From Desulfovibrio sp. 86 (GTDB lineage Bacteria; Desulfobacterota; Desulfovibrionia; Desulfovibrionales; Desulfovibrionaceae), in contig NZ_LR738849.1 in assembly GCF_902702915.1 (NCBI RefSeq), positions 1,798,001 through 1,862,000 of the forward strand: a stretch of DNA of 64,000 nucleotides, given 5' to 3'. Below are positions 7,918 through 16,274 of this stretch, piece after piece. The translations under genes and the position numbers were made by a program. How positions within the stretch are numbered: the stretch's first letter is position 1; the number at the start of each line of letters is the position of its first letter. The notes under the pieces were generated by a model. It was not told the origin of the DNA, did not search any database, and worked only from the letters and a program-made list of their open reading frames with translations.

Positions 7918-7939
7918 TGGCGGCGCTGCCGCGCCGCCA
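7918..7939. promoter_or_regulatory. GC-rich palindrome between GntR gene and MFS carrier
   Basis: Nine-base perfect arms (TGGCGGCGC and GCGCCGCCA) around TGCC, 55 bases before the GntR start. No T-tract follows on either strand, so it may be an operator or an RNA hairpin rather than a terminator. Confidence 0.35.
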
Positions 7940-8051
7940 AATGCGCTTTGATTCCGTGCTTCAGTCCGCGCGGTACAACCAATGGAGTTCCGCTGCTTCT
8001 TCTGGGCCCCCACCCTTGCAAAAGGACGAGAAACAACGACGGAAGCGGCAG

Positions 8052-9311
8052 TTACCGCACATTCCTCCCGCCGCTTTCCGCAAAAAAGAAGCTCACGATA
8101 CAGCCTGTCAGGCTCATCACCGCCAGCATCGTTACCGCAGCGCGATGATCTGGAACCCCACCGACTGAAAAAACCTCCACAAGTTTACCGTATACTGGTG
8201 TGGATATGGCAATGCCCAAAAAGCCGAACGTATTCAGCATGGCTATGGCCGTGCCCGTCAATTCCTTGGGCGATAGTTCTTTGCAGAGAGTCATCATGAC
8301 CGAAAAAGCCCCGGAAAAAAAGCCTGCTACAGCGAGCCCGGCAATACAGAGCCGCAGGGGGATCGCGGCGCCTCCCAAGGCAAACCCCGACCATACGGCG
8401 CTGACAACCATAAAAGGCACTACGATAAAAATCTTTCGTCTACCGTATCTGTCGGACAGATACCCCAGGAGAAGGCTGCCAAGCATGAAAGCCAGAAGTT
8501 GCACTGAAGCCAGCATTGAGGCCTGCGGCAACCCAATCTCATAGCTGTCATGCAGAAAAGATATGCTCCAGGCTCCGGCAAAGCCCAGCAACTGGCTGCC
8601 GATAAAAAAATAAAAAATATTGATCAGAAAAAGTTTTCCACTTTTCAGCACCAGGGCCAATGAGAGCCCCAACGACATGGGGGATGGAGCCGGGCCAGAC
8701 TCCAGGGGAGGGAAGCCCATGTCCTCTGGCCTGTTGCGCACAAAAAGAAAACACAAAGCGGAGAGCGCGAGAGTGGCGCAACCAATAATTATGAAAGCCA
8801 TACGCATGGAAACCGAGGCAATAAATACGCCAAGCGGGGCTTGTGCGCAAATGCTGCCCACATTGCCCGCAAAAAGGCAAATTCCTGCCAGCGTGCTGAA
8901 TTCCCGAGGTCTGAACCATTGGGATTGCGCCTTCATGACACAGACAAAGCTGGACGCCACGCCCAGACCAACCGCGAACCTGCTTATATAGAGCGCGGCG
9001 GGAGAGGTGGCGCACCCAAAGGCGATGGTGGCTAATCCGGCGAAGGCGACCGACAGGCCAGCCGTACGGCGCACGCCCAGGCTGTCAGCCATGATTCCGG
9101 AAGGAATTTGCGCAAAACAATAAGCATAAAAATACATGGACGCCAGCATGCCAAACTCGCTGACGCTCAGGTCAAATTGCCGCATGAGCGGCTCCTTGAC
9201 CACTGAAACAGCCATTCTATGAAAAAAACTCACCATATATGTGGCCACCAGCAGCGACCACACAACCCAACGGTAGCGCAGCGCACTGGACAGCAAAAAT
9301 CTTGCATTCAC
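8052..9311 (-). CDS. MFS transporter, probably for an organic anion
   Basis: 419 aa with about twelve hydrophobic helices. The first loop contains the family A-motif region (GIMADSLGVRRTAGLS) and the central one a second (LLGYLSDRYGRRKIF). It is an inner-membrane secondary carrier, likely a proton symporter. The start at 9311 has GGAGG nine bases upstream. It is separated from the next MFS gene by a 127-bp MITE-like repeat. Substrate unknown; the context (GntR/FCD regulator, enolase-superfamily dehydratase) suggests a sugar acid or hydroxy acid. Confidence 0.88.
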   Translation of the reverse strand: MNARFLLSSALRYRWVVWSLLVATYMVSFFHRMAVSVVKEPLMRQFDLSVSEFGMLASMYFYAYCFAQIPSGIMADSLGVRRTAGLSVAFAGLATIAFGCATSPAALYISRFAVGLGVASSFVCVMKAQSQWFRPREFSTLAGICLFAGNVGSICAQAPLGVFIASVSMRMAFIIIGCATLALSALCFLFVRNRPEDMGFPPLESGPAPSPMSLGLSLALVLKSGKLFLINIFYFFIGSQLLGFAGAWSISFLHDSYEIGLPQASMLASVQLLAFMLGSLLLGYLSDRYGRRKIFIVVPFMVVSAVWSGFALGGAAIPLRLCIAGLAVAGFFSGAFSVMMTLCKELSPKELTGTAIAMLNTFGFLGIAISTPVYGKLVEVFSVGGVPDHRAAVTMLAVMSLTGCIVSFFFAESGGRNVR

Positions 9312-9329
9312 CGGACCCTCCAGCGTGAT

Positions 9330-9456
9330 TAGAGCAGTTTACGAATGAAATGAGTTAAATGCTCTGCAAGGATTTTTCTGAAAATCCTTGCCACGAAATG
9401 CGAGTAGGCGGGCTTTTGTCTGCCGTACGCGAGCATTTCAAGTGTTAAATGCTCTA
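9330..9456 (+). repeat. MITE-like repeat, family 1, copy A (127 bp including flanking TA)
   Basis: Bounded by TAGAGCAGTTTACGAATG and, inverted, TAGAGCATTTAACACTTG. The interior has a strong hairpin (GCAAGGATTTT...AAAATCCTTGC). Nearly identical to copies at 14728-14854, 24333-24458 and 47978-48100, and related to 34772-34896. It separates the two MFS genes and adds a hairpin to their intergenic region. Confidence 0.9.
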
Positions 9457-9599
9457 ACAACCCGGTACGGCGGCTCTGTGCAAGGAGCTCCCCCGTACCG
9501 GGCCGAATTTTTCATGCCCGCCGCAACTGACGCGAAGCGCGCGCGGTCCGGCGGCGTCCCTCTTTATGGACAATTTCCGCTGTTTGCGTGTTATGGCCT

Positions 9600-10895
9600 C
9601 TAATACTTGTTTATGGTCAAGATGATGGCGCTGACCATACCCACCAGAGCCACGGCTATCAAAAAGGTCAGAGCAGCGGCGAAGCTGCCCAGCCTGCTCA
9701 TCAGGTGGCCGAGGATCACGGGGCTTACCGCAGCGCAGATCATGCTCAAGCCATTCATGAAGCCCGTTCCGATGGAGATTGTTTCTTTAGGGATCAATTC
9801 CTGAAGCATGGTAAGCGACAGGGGCGCGCCTGGCGTTATGGCGGCCATGCCAAGGCAGATACATATTGCCGACACGTAATTGTTGGTAGCTATGGAGGCA
9901 AAATACAGTGAAGCGGCCACGCCCACGGTGGCCAGAATGATGAAGGGGGCACGTCGTCCCAGCTTGTCTGAAGCCCAACCGGCAATCAGTTTGCAGGCAA
10001 TGGCCAGTATGAAGGGCATGGAGGCCAGGACCCCCATCTCTGACCAGGAAAATCCGCGCTCCGTTTTGAGATAGGCGGGCAGCCACGTCAGCAGCCCCCA
10101 ATACACGACATTATGCACGCAATAGTAAACAACGATGCACCAGTATAGCTTGATCTTCGAGATAACCGCGAGGTTTTGCAAAATGCGCGCTATCCCCCCC
10201 TTGCCGCCATGCTCCACGCGCTGCTCTGTCTTTGCAACCTGGCCCTGCTCGATGTAGTCGATTTCGGCCTGGTTAATGGTTTTGTGCTGGCGTGGGGTGT
10301 CTGTGGTCAGCAAAAGGAAGGCGATGGGAATGAGGCCAATGGCTGCGGCGAAAAAAAACGTCCAATGCCAGCTATGGTGTTCCACAATCCAGGCAAATAT
10401 GGGCATGCCAATGGCTGGGGCCACACTGGTTCCGATAAACCATATGGCGCTGGCCTTCCCCTTTTCCTGTACGGGAAACCACGCCCGGCAATAGGTATTC
10501 ATCATGGGGAAGTGCAGTCCCTCGCCAAGACCCAACAAAAAGCGCGACAGGAGCATCACACCGAGAATTGTAGCGAATCCGCCGATTATCATGGAGAAAA
10601 ACCAGACAATGATGGCGATGATCATAGATTTTTTCGGCCCGAAAATATCTCCCAGGCCACTCAGGCATACGTTGCCTATGCCATACGCCACAAGAAAGCA
10701 GGACATAAGCAGCCCGGTTTTTGCCGGGTTGCCCGCAAGACCCAGGTCATTCAAAAAAGCTTTGTCAGCCATAAGCACGGTGATATTCACACGGTCAATA
10801 TAGGCCACTGTAATGGTCAACAGCAGAATAGCCAGGAGAGTGAACCGCTTACGGGTCGGTTTGACCGCGATTGTAGCGGAGGTTTCCATTTGCAT
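9600..10895 (-). CDS. MFS transporter, anion:cation symporter (ACS) type
   Basis: 431 aa from the ATG at 10895 (AAGGGGA seven bases upstream); the frame continues to 10961 without a better start. Around twelve helices; the N-terminus has AYIDRVNITVLM like the glucarate/galactonate/hexuronate carriers, with A-motif residues in GLGDIFGPKKSM and GWASDKLGRRAPF. It probably imports a sugar acid for the dehydratase encoded 68 bases upstream in the same direction. Confidence 0.88.
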   Translation of the reverse strand: MQMETSATIAVKPTRKRFTLLAILLLTITVAYIDRVNITVLMADKAFLNDLGLAGNPAKTGLLMSCFLVAYGIGNVCLSGLGDIFGPKKSMIIAIIVWFFSMIIGGFATILGVMLLSRFLLGLGEGLHFPMMNTYCRAWFPVQEKGKASAIWFIGTSVAPAIGMPIFAWIVEHHSWHWTFFFAAAIGLIPIAFLLLTTDTPRQHKTINQAEIDYIEQGQVAKTEQRVEHGGKGGIARILQNLAVISKIKLYWCIVVYYCVHNVVYWGLLTWLPAYLKTERGFSWSEMGVLASMPFILAIACKLIAGWASDKLGRRAPFIILATVGVAASLYFASIATNNYVSAICICLGMAAITPGAPLSLTMLQELIPKETISIGTGFMNGLSMICAAVSPVILGHLMSRLGSFAAALTFLIAVALVGMVSAIILTINKY

Positions 10896-10963
10896 GGCGA
10901 TCCCCTTATTTGTTCTTACTGTCCGCCGGAACGCCAGTTCCGGCGGACGGCCGTTAACCACAC

Positions 10964-12151
10964 TTATTTTACTGTGGCGACAAGATATTCTTTGACAACC
11001 GCATCGTTCAGCTCCTGCCCTAATCCAGGCAGCTCCGGCGCGCGGTATTTACCGTTTTCCGGCTGGTAATCATTGACGCAAAGTTCGCGTATGCACTGCT
11101 TTAATGCATACGAATGGTGTTCATGAATAAGGAAATTCGGTATGGCTGTTTCCATATGCAGCGCGGCAGCTTTGGAGACAGGGCCACCGCATACGTGTAT
11201 TTGCACGGTGGCGTCGTAAATGTTAGCCAGATCACATATTTTTTTGGTTTCCGTAATCCCGCCAGCGAGGCAAATGTCGGGCTGCACGACAGCAAGGGCC
11301 TGTTTTTCCAGGAAGGGGCGGTATCCCCAGCGAGTATACACACGCTCGCCGGTAGCAACGGGAATACCGATGGTGCGAGCGATGAGGGCCATATTTTCCA
11401 CATGCATGGAATGCATGGGCTCCTCGTAATAATAGATGCGCAAGGGGCGCAGCTGTTCAGCCAACTGGATGGCTGCGTTGCAACTCAGGAACGAATGCAG
11501 TTCGATGATGATGTCAAGATCCGGCCCTGCCTCGCGTATGGCGGCAACGCGATCCACGGCCATCTGCAGGTCGGCTTTGGGCAGCAGGCCGTATCCGGTG
11601 TGTTTGGGATTACGCTTGGCATCTTTGTCAACCATCAGGGGGTCCACCTTGATGGCGTCATAGCCATCGGCCATGGCCTTGTAGGCGGCTTGGGCGTAAT
11701 CTTGCGGATCCTTCATATATTTGTGGTGCAAATCCCAGTCAAACTGGATCTGGCTGGCGTAGCAGCGCAATGTTTCATTGGTCTTGCCGCCAAGCAGGGC
11801 ATAAACAGGCAGGTTGGCAACTTTGCCGCGTATGTCCCAGCACGCGATATCAAGGGCGCTGATGCCGCCGTATATCACTGGTCCGCCGCCGCAACCCCAG
11901 AACGTGTCTCTGAAAAGCTTTTCCCATATCTGCTCGACGTTGCAGGGGTTCATGCCAATAATGCAACGTGCGAGGTCGCGCAGAATGCCCACGCCACTTT
12001 TGGAGGCATAGCCATAGGCGAGCCCCACCTCGCCAATGCCGCTGATTCCTTCATCTGTGTTGATGCGTACAAAAATCGGCTCAAACATAACCATGTCGGA
12101 GTAATGTCTGTTGATTTCACAATCAAACACTTCTACGCTTGTGATTTTCAT
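10964..12151 (-). CDS. Mandelate racemase/muconate lactonizing family enzyme (acid-sugar dehydratase-like)
   Basis: 395 aa, the usual length for the enolase superfamily. An N-terminal capping domain (TSVEVFDCEI...) is followed by a barrel with YDAIKVDP (general-base Lys strand), IIELHS (first metal acid), YYEEP (second metal acid), TGERVYTRWG (third) and IHVCGG (His on strand 7). This set matches the galactonate/mannonate-dehydratase side of the family. The reaction would be loss of water from an aldonic acid to a 2-keto-3-deoxy acid in the cytoplasm. It is first in an operon with two MFS carriers and a GntR regulator; AAGGAG precedes the start. No aldolase or kinase for the product is in the window. 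Confidence 0.88.
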   Translation of the reverse strand: MKITSVEVFDCEINRHYSDMVMFEPIFVRINTDEGISGIGEVGLAYGYASKSGVGILRDLARCIIGMNPCNVEQIWEKLFRDTFWGCGGGPVIYGGISALDIACWDIRGKVANLPVYALLGGKTNETLRCYASQIQFDWDLHHKYMKDPQDYAQAAYKAMADGYDAIKVDPLMVDKDAKRNPKHTGYGLLPKADLQMAVDRVAAIREAGPDLDIIIELHSFLSCNAAIQLAEQLRPLRIYYYEEPMHSMHVENMALIARTIGIPVATGERVYTRWGYRPFLEKQALAVVQPDICLAGGITETKKICDLANIYDATVQIHVCGGPVSKAAALHMETAIPNFLIHEHHSYALKQCIRELCVNDYQPENGKYRAPELPGLGQELNDAVVKEYLVATVK

Positions 12152-12519
12152 ACTTTCTCCTTTATAATGTGAAACAGTGCATGGAGAACAACAATCGCCA
12201 ATTACTTATTGCATAGGCATGCGCACGCTTTTTCGCAACAAAAAAAGTAAAATATCAATGCAGGTGCTCTGATATATCACGAATATTTTCAACAAAAACA
12301 TGTGGCTTTTTAACATCACTGTGTATTTGGTATTATAATTATTTTTTTCACATTCATTGCCATAAAGAACGGGACAGAATCCTTGAAAGGGATGTCCTGG
12401 CAAGAAAGGGAAAAAATGCCATGCGGCATGAAATGCGGATTGCTTTTGCGTCTGCGGCCAGGGCCGGCCCGCAGGCGCAAAAGTGCCACGGGACGGAACA
12501 ACGTGGATGGTCGTGCCTA
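12152..12519. other. AT-rich upstream region of the dehydratase operon
   Basis: Bases about 12170-12360 are far richer in A/T than the surroundings and probably carry the promoter and GntR operator of the dehydratase operon. Beyond that the sequence becomes GC-rich and grades into the methyltransferase remnant. No intact gene is seen. Confidence 0.5.
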
Positions 12520-12653
12520 CGGGTCGTGATTGCACTGTCAGGGGCACGGGCAAGGGCTTGTGCGAGGCCTTCAAACGCACCTCCGCCGCCTGCGAAGAGG
12601 TCAACGACAAGGCCATTGGAAGGCTGGGAGTGTATGGATGTTGGGGGCGGCAT
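12520..12653 (-). pseudogene. Remnant of a DNA cytosine-C5 methyltransferase (N-terminal fragment)
   Basis: The minus-strand frame beginning at 12653 reads NGLVVDLFAGGGGAFEGLAQAL, close to motif I (DLFAGGGGxSxGLxxA) of phage-type C5 methyltransferases. About 15 codons later the expected AINHDP is split over frames: AIT in one and HDP followed by a stop in another, so at least one indel is present. No catalytic PCQ motif follows. This is a decayed fragment, probably left by a prophage or mobile island, next to tRNA-Arg. Confidence 0.5.
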
Positions 12654-12743
12654 TAGGCGGCCCTCCGGGAGGAAAGGAGGGGGCCACGTTCGGGCAGGTG
12701 GGGGGAAAACTTGTTGTCATTTGGCGCCAAATTGGCATCAAAT

Positions 12744-12781
12744 AAAAAAAACAGGTTCCCCATAACTATGGATAACCTGTT
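12744..12781 (-). terminator. Terminator of tRNA-Arg
   Basis: Arms AACAGGTT (12750-12757) and AACCTGTT (12774-12781), followed on the minus strand by a run of seven T; ten bases after the tRNA 3' end. Confidence 0.75.
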
Positions 12782-12790
12782 GTTTTTTTA

Positions 12791-12867
12791 TGGTGCGCCC
12801 GGCGCGATTCGAACGCACGGCCTTTGGCTCCGGAGGCCAACGCTCTATCCGACTGAGCTACGGGCGC
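12791..12867 (-). tRNA. tRNA-Arg (CCG)
   Basis: 77 nt with encoded CCA. Acceptor stem GCGCCCG/CGGGCGC, D-arm TAGCTCAGTCGGATAGAGC, anticodon stem TTGGC/GCCAA enclosing CTCCGGA (anticodon CCG) and T-loop GTTCGAATC. Its 3' end faces the AT-rich, methyltransferase-remnant region, the usual geometry for island integration. Confidence 0.95.
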
Positions 12868-13150
12868 ACAAGATTTGTCTTGATATGCCGACTCGCCCCC
12901 GCTGTCAAGGCCGCCAGTGCGCAGGGATTCCGTGATGCTGCACAAGGCCTGCACGTTCAGGACGCAGCGCGCTGGATGGGGCAAGAGAACGGCAGAAGCG
13001 GGAAGGCCCCGCACGTCCTGGGCAGGGAAAGCCGGGAGCAACATTGGGCGGCGCGCCGTTGTTTGCACGGCGTAGCGTTGTCGGGTATGCATGATCAGGG
13101 AGACTGGCGTGCTTCACCGGTTGCGCTGGTCCTTATTACGGAGAATCATC

Positions 13151-13822
13151 ATGTCAGACATTCTTTCGCCGCCATGCGCAACAACACCATGCGCACCTGG
13201 GGCGGCCAGCCAGCCAGCCCGCACGGAGGCACAGACGCCCGATCCCTCTGTGCGCGACATCCTGGTGGGCGTCAGCGGCGCCAGCGGCATGCCGCTGGCG
13301 GTATGCCTTCTGCGTTGCCTGGCGGCCATGCCTGCCGTGCGCGTACACTGCGTCGTCTCGCATGGCGCGCAAGCCGTGCTGCGCGCCGAGTGCGGGAGCG
13401 GCCCGGAACTGCTGACCGCGCATGCCAGCCAGAGCTATGACGCCGACAACCTCGGGGCCGGGCCGTCAAGCGGCTCGTGGTGGCGCCGGGGGGCAAGTCC
13501 GGCAGCCATGATTCTGGTTCCCTGCTCCATGGGCACCTTGGGGGCCATTGCGTCAGGAGCCACCCGCAACCTTGTGCATCGGGCGGCTGACGTGGCGCTC
13601 AAGGAACGCCTGCCCCTGGTGCTGGTGACGCGTGAAAGCCCGCTTTCGTCCATCCACTTGCGCAATATGCTCACAGTGAGCGAGGCCGGGGCCGTCATCA
13701 TGCCGTTTTCTCCCGGTTTTTACCTGAATCCGCAAACCCTGGACGACATGCTGCTGCACATGTGCGGACGCATACTTGATCAGGTGCCCCTGCCGCATAC
13801 CCTGGGCCGCTGGCCCGGATGA
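13151..13822 (+). CDS. ubiX: Flavin prenyltransferase, UbiX/Pad1 family
   Basis: 223 aa from the ATG at 13151 (GGAG six bases upstream). The first 36 residues are a family-atypical extension rich in Ala/Pro. Then comes the flavoprotein core: [14 protein letters not shown] (FMN phosphate loop), [36 protein letters not shown] and [14 protein letters not shown], then PFSPGFY, all signatures of UbiX. It joins dimethylallyl phosphate to FMN to make prenylated FMN for UbiD-type decarboxylases, here probably in menaquinone synthesis. It is followed 35 bases later by the metallo-hydrolase gene. Confidence 0.93.
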   Translation: MSDILSPPCATTPCAPGAASQPARTEAQTPDPSVRDILVGVSGASGMPLAVCLLRCLAAMPAVRVHCVVSHGAQAVLRAECGSGPELLTAHASQSYDADNLGAGPSSGSWWRRGASPAAMILVPCSMGTLGAIASGATRNLVHRAADVALKERLPLVLVTRESPLSSIHLRNMLTVSEAGAVIMPFSPGFYLNPQTLDDMLLHMCGRILDQVPLPHTLGRWPG

Positions 13823-13857
13823 CGGACACCGCAGATCATAGCCATGAGGAGATACTT

Positions 13858-14544
13858 ATGAGTGCTATACGATGGTTGGGACATTCAGCGTTCAAGATCA
13901 GTTGCAATGAGGCGCATGTGGTCATTGACCCCTTTCTGGCGCCGCAGTTCGGCCTCACGGTTGCCGATGTGGGCCCTGCGGATCTTGTGCTCGTGACCCA
14001 CGACCACGGCGACCATGTGGGCGCTGCCGCGGATATTTGCCAGGCCACGGGGGCCATGCTGGGCGCTGTGGTGGGCACGGCCCACAAGGCTGCCGCCGGG
14101 CTGCCCGACAGCCAGATACTCAACGGCATCGGCTTCAACATCGGCGGCACGGTGACGCACAAGGGCATCAGCGTGACCATGACCCAGGCTTTCCATACCA
14201 GTGATTCCGGGTGTCCCACAGGCTATATAGTGCGTATGCCCGACGGCCTCACGGTCTATCATTCCGGCGACACCTGTGTTTTTGGCGATATGGCCCTGTG
14301 GGGGCAGTTGTACCGCATTGACGTGGCCCTGCTGCCCATTGGCGGCGTTTTTACCATGGACGCCCCCCAGGCCGCCCTGGCCTGCAAGCTGCTCGGATGC
14401 AAAAGCGTTGTGCCCATGCATTGGGGGACTTTTCCCGTATTGGAGCAGAACACAAAGGCCTTTGAAGCGGAGCTGGCAAAGCTTGCTCTGCCCTGCGCCT
14501 GCGTGACCATGGCGCCAGGGCAGACGCTTTCTTTCCCCGTCTAG
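13858..14544 (+). CDS. Metallo-beta-lactamase-fold metal-dependent hydrolase (UPF0173 type)
   Basis: 228 aa. The ATG at 13858 has AGGAG seven bases before it. The start [14 protein letters not shown] and the motif [11 protein letters not shown] (HxHxDH zinc ligands), with downstream [18 protein letters not shown] and VPMHWGTFP, are typical of the UPF0173 branch of the metallo-beta-lactamase fold. Cytoplasmic, two-metal hydrolase; substrate not established for the family. Probably co-transcribed with ubiX. Confidence 0.9.
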   Translation: MSAIRWLGHSAFKISCNEAHVVIDPFLAPQFGLTVADVGPADLVLVTHDHGDHVGAAADICQATGAMLGAVVGTAHKAAAGLPDSQILNGIGFNIGGTVTHKGISVTMTQAFHTSDSGCPTGYIVRMPDGLTVYHSGDTCVFGDMALWGQLYRIDVALLPIGGVFTMDAPQAALACKLLGCKSVVPMHWGTFPVLEQNTKAFEAELAKLALPCACVTMAPGQTLSFPV

Positions 14545-14618
14545 GCATTTTATGGGTTGAAAGAGGTCAGGCTCCAATGCTGCACGCGCGTGCAGCGCGC
14601 CGCTCTTTCGTGCAGCGT

Positions 14619-14655
14619 TAGAGCATTTACACTTTTTCAAAGGTAAAATGTTTTA
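14619..14655. repeat. Short family 1 palindrome
   Basis: TAGAGCATTTACAC at one end and an inverted, partly decayed TGTTTTA at the other. It is preceded by a GTGCAGCG segment also found beside the copies at 22323 and 22500. Confidence 0.6.
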
Positions 14656-14711
14656 GGGCAGTTGCGCCAGCGTGACTTCGCGCTGTCTTGCGGCCCGCGC
14701 AGGGCAAGGCA

Positions 14712-14904
14712 TTAAGGAAGCACTGATTAGAGCAGTTTACGAATGAAATGAGTTAAATGCTCTGCAAGGATTTTTCTGAAAATCCTTGCCACGAAATGCG
14801 AGTAGGCGGGCTTTTGCCTGCCGTACGCGAGCGTTTCAAGTGTTAAATGCTCTAGAGAGCCTCCTGGAAACGCACAGGTGTTTCGTTTGGCGGCGTTTCC
14901 TTAA
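14712..14904. repeat. Internally deleted family 3 element (TTAAGGAA...TTCCTTAA) interrupted by a family 1 element
   Basis: The ends TTAAGGAAGCACTGATTA and GGCGTTTCCTTAA and the segment GAGCCTCCTGGAAACGC match the family 3 copies at 30070-30226 and 48209-48366. The middle of the family 3 sequence is lost, and a complete family 1 element sits in the TA of the CTGATTA site. Confidence 0.75.
14728..14854 (+). repeat. MITE-like repeat, family 1, copy B (nested)
   Basis: 127 bp, almost identical to copy A, bounded by TA on both sides. The uninterrupted target is visible in the family 3 copy at 48209 (CTGATTAAAGAGCC), so the insertion point and the TA duplication can be read directly. Confidence 0.9.
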
Positions 14905-14943
14905 AAACAGGACGGACGGCCTGCCATGAGCAGACCGTCCGTC
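14904..14943 (-). terminator. Terminator of flagellin gene 1
   Basis: On the minus strand GACGGACGGTCTGC and GGCAGGCCGTCCGTC form a stem followed by CTGTTTTT, 80 bases after the flagellin stop. Confidence 0.75.
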
Positions 14944-15023
14944 ATTATTTTTATTGCCGCGCAGCACTCCCCTGCCGCAGGGCCATCATGGGCAAACGCC
15001 CTCCACCACGTGGTTGTCCAGCC

Positions 15024-15920
15024 CTACCTGGTGATGAGCGAAAGCGCCATCTGGGGCATGCTGTTAGCCTGCGAAAGCATGGCCACAGCGGATTGGGTGA
15101 GGATCTGGTTGCGCACGAATGCCGTCATTTCCGTGGCCACGTCCACGTCGGAAATACGGGATTCGGCAGCCTGCAGGTTCTGGGACTGGGTGGTGAGGTT
15201 GGAAATGGTGTTTTCCAGCCTGTTCTGCAATGCGCCAAGGTGAGCACGGATCTTGTCCTTGGAGATTACGGCGGCATTGAGCCCCACCAGGGCCTTTTGC
15301 GCGGCTTCCTGTGTGGAAACCGTACGGGCGTCAGCCTTGGCGGTGTGAATGGTGGCCTGGTTGCCTACACCCAGGGCCGAGGCGGTGCTCGTGCCGATCT
15401 TGATGTAGTAGTAGTCTTCCGCCGAGTCGTTCATGCTGCCGAAGTGGATCTTCATCTTGCCGGTCGCCTTCATGGCAGCCCCGCTGTGCGTGTCGCTGGA
15501 CAGGCTTCCGTCCAGCAGCTTGATGCCGTTGAAGTCCGTGGCGTTGGCGATTCGGGTAATTTCCGAAGCCATGGCCTGGTACTCCGAGTCGATCATCAGG
15601 CGCTGCGTGGAGTCATAGGTGCCGGTGGCGGCCTGTTCGGCCAGTTCCTTCATGCGGATGAGCTTTTCGTCGATGACGCTCAAAGCGCCGTCAGCGGTCT
15701 GGATGAGGGAAATGGCGTCATTGGCGTTGCGCACGCCCTGCTGCAGGGCGGCGATGTCGGTGCGCATGAGTTCGCGGATGGCGAGGCCGGCGGCGTCGTC
15801 AGCAGCGGAGTTGATGCGCAGGCCCGTGGACAGGCGCTGCACCGAGGTGCGCAGGTTGCCATAGTTGGCTGTCAACGTGTTGGACACTTGCGTGGCCATC
15901 TGGTTGTGATTGATATACAT
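15024..15920 (-). CDS. Flagellin (copy 1, intact)
   Basis: 298 aa, short for a flagellin but with both conserved ends. The N-terminal D0/D1 region begins MYINHNQMATQ and holds QRLSTGLRINSAADDAAGLAI; the C-terminal one has QNRLENTISNLTTQSQNLQAAESRISDVDVATEM and ends LSQANSMPQMALSLITR. The variable domain between is only about 90 residues. It forms the flagellar filament after type III export. The start at 15920 has GGAGG seven bases upstream. A sigma-28-type promoter lies about 80 bases before the ATG. About 90% identical by eye to the second copy at 17183, which points the other way. Confidence 0.95.
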   Translation of the reverse strand: MYINHNQMATQVSNTLTANYGNLRTSVQRLSTGLRINSAADDAAGLAIRELMRTDIAALQQGVRNANDAISLIQTADGALSVIDEKLIRMKELAEQAATGTYDSTQRLMIDSEYQAMASEITRIANATDFNGIKLLDGSLSSDTHSGAAMKATGKMKIHFGSMNDSAEDYYYIKIGTSTASALGVGNQATIHTAKADARTVSTQEAAQKALVGLNAAVISKDKIRAHLGALQNRLENTISNLTTQSQNLQAAESRISDVDVATEMTAFVRNQILTQSAVAMLSQANSMPQMALSLITR

Positions 15921-15999
15921 ACATTCCTCCATGAATGCTGTACGTCCCAGGCGGCGCGAAATGCCAACGCGTCCTTGCGTAGTACCGCCTCTGCCAGTC

Positions 16000-16026
16000 A
16001 TATCGGCCATAATGCAAAGGGCATTA
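16000..16026 (-). promoter_or_regulatory. Sigma-28 (FliA)-type promoter of flagellin 1
   Basis: On the minus strand TAAT (16023-16026), 15 bases, then GCCGATAT (16000-16007), matching TAAA-N15-GCCGATAA at ten of twelve positions. The -35 box ends exactly at the TA boundary of the short repeat at 16025-16061. Confidence 0.7.
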
Positions 16027-16061
16027 GAGCAGTTTACGAATGAAATGAGTTAAATGCTCTA
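16025..16061 (+). repeat. Short family 1 element at the flagellin 1 promoter
   Basis: 37 bp running from TAGAGCAGTTTACGAATG to AAATGCTCTA. It equals the first 36 bases of the 127-bp class closed by TA, so it looks like a minimal or internally deleted form. Confidence 0.85.
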
Positions 16062-16124
16062 GGGGGAGGATAAAATTCGCGTCCCAGGCGGGGCTTTTTT
16101 GCGGCGCGGCAAATATTGCCGCAT

Positions 16125-16157
16125 AAAAAAGGGCCCCCGCCACAGTGGCGGAGGCCC
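16125..16157 (-). terminator. Terminator of hsp20
   Basis: On the minus strand GGGCCTCCGCCAC pairs with TGGCGGGGGCCC, then TTTTTT. About 120 bases after the hsp20 stop. Confidence 0.75.
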
Positions 16158-16274
16158 TTGCGGGTCGGAGCGTCAGACCCGCACGGAGGAGGATAGGGCG
16201 CCGCGCGTGCGCGGCTTCGCTCACGGGCTCAAGGCCCGGCGGTTTTTCGTCTGCGTTCCGGCGCATGCGCCGGA

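Noticed and set aside
9330..9456. CRISPR or retron-like element as the origin of the dispersed repeats
   Set aside because: Copies are single and scattered, not arrayed; no spacers, cas or reverse-transcriptase genes are present.
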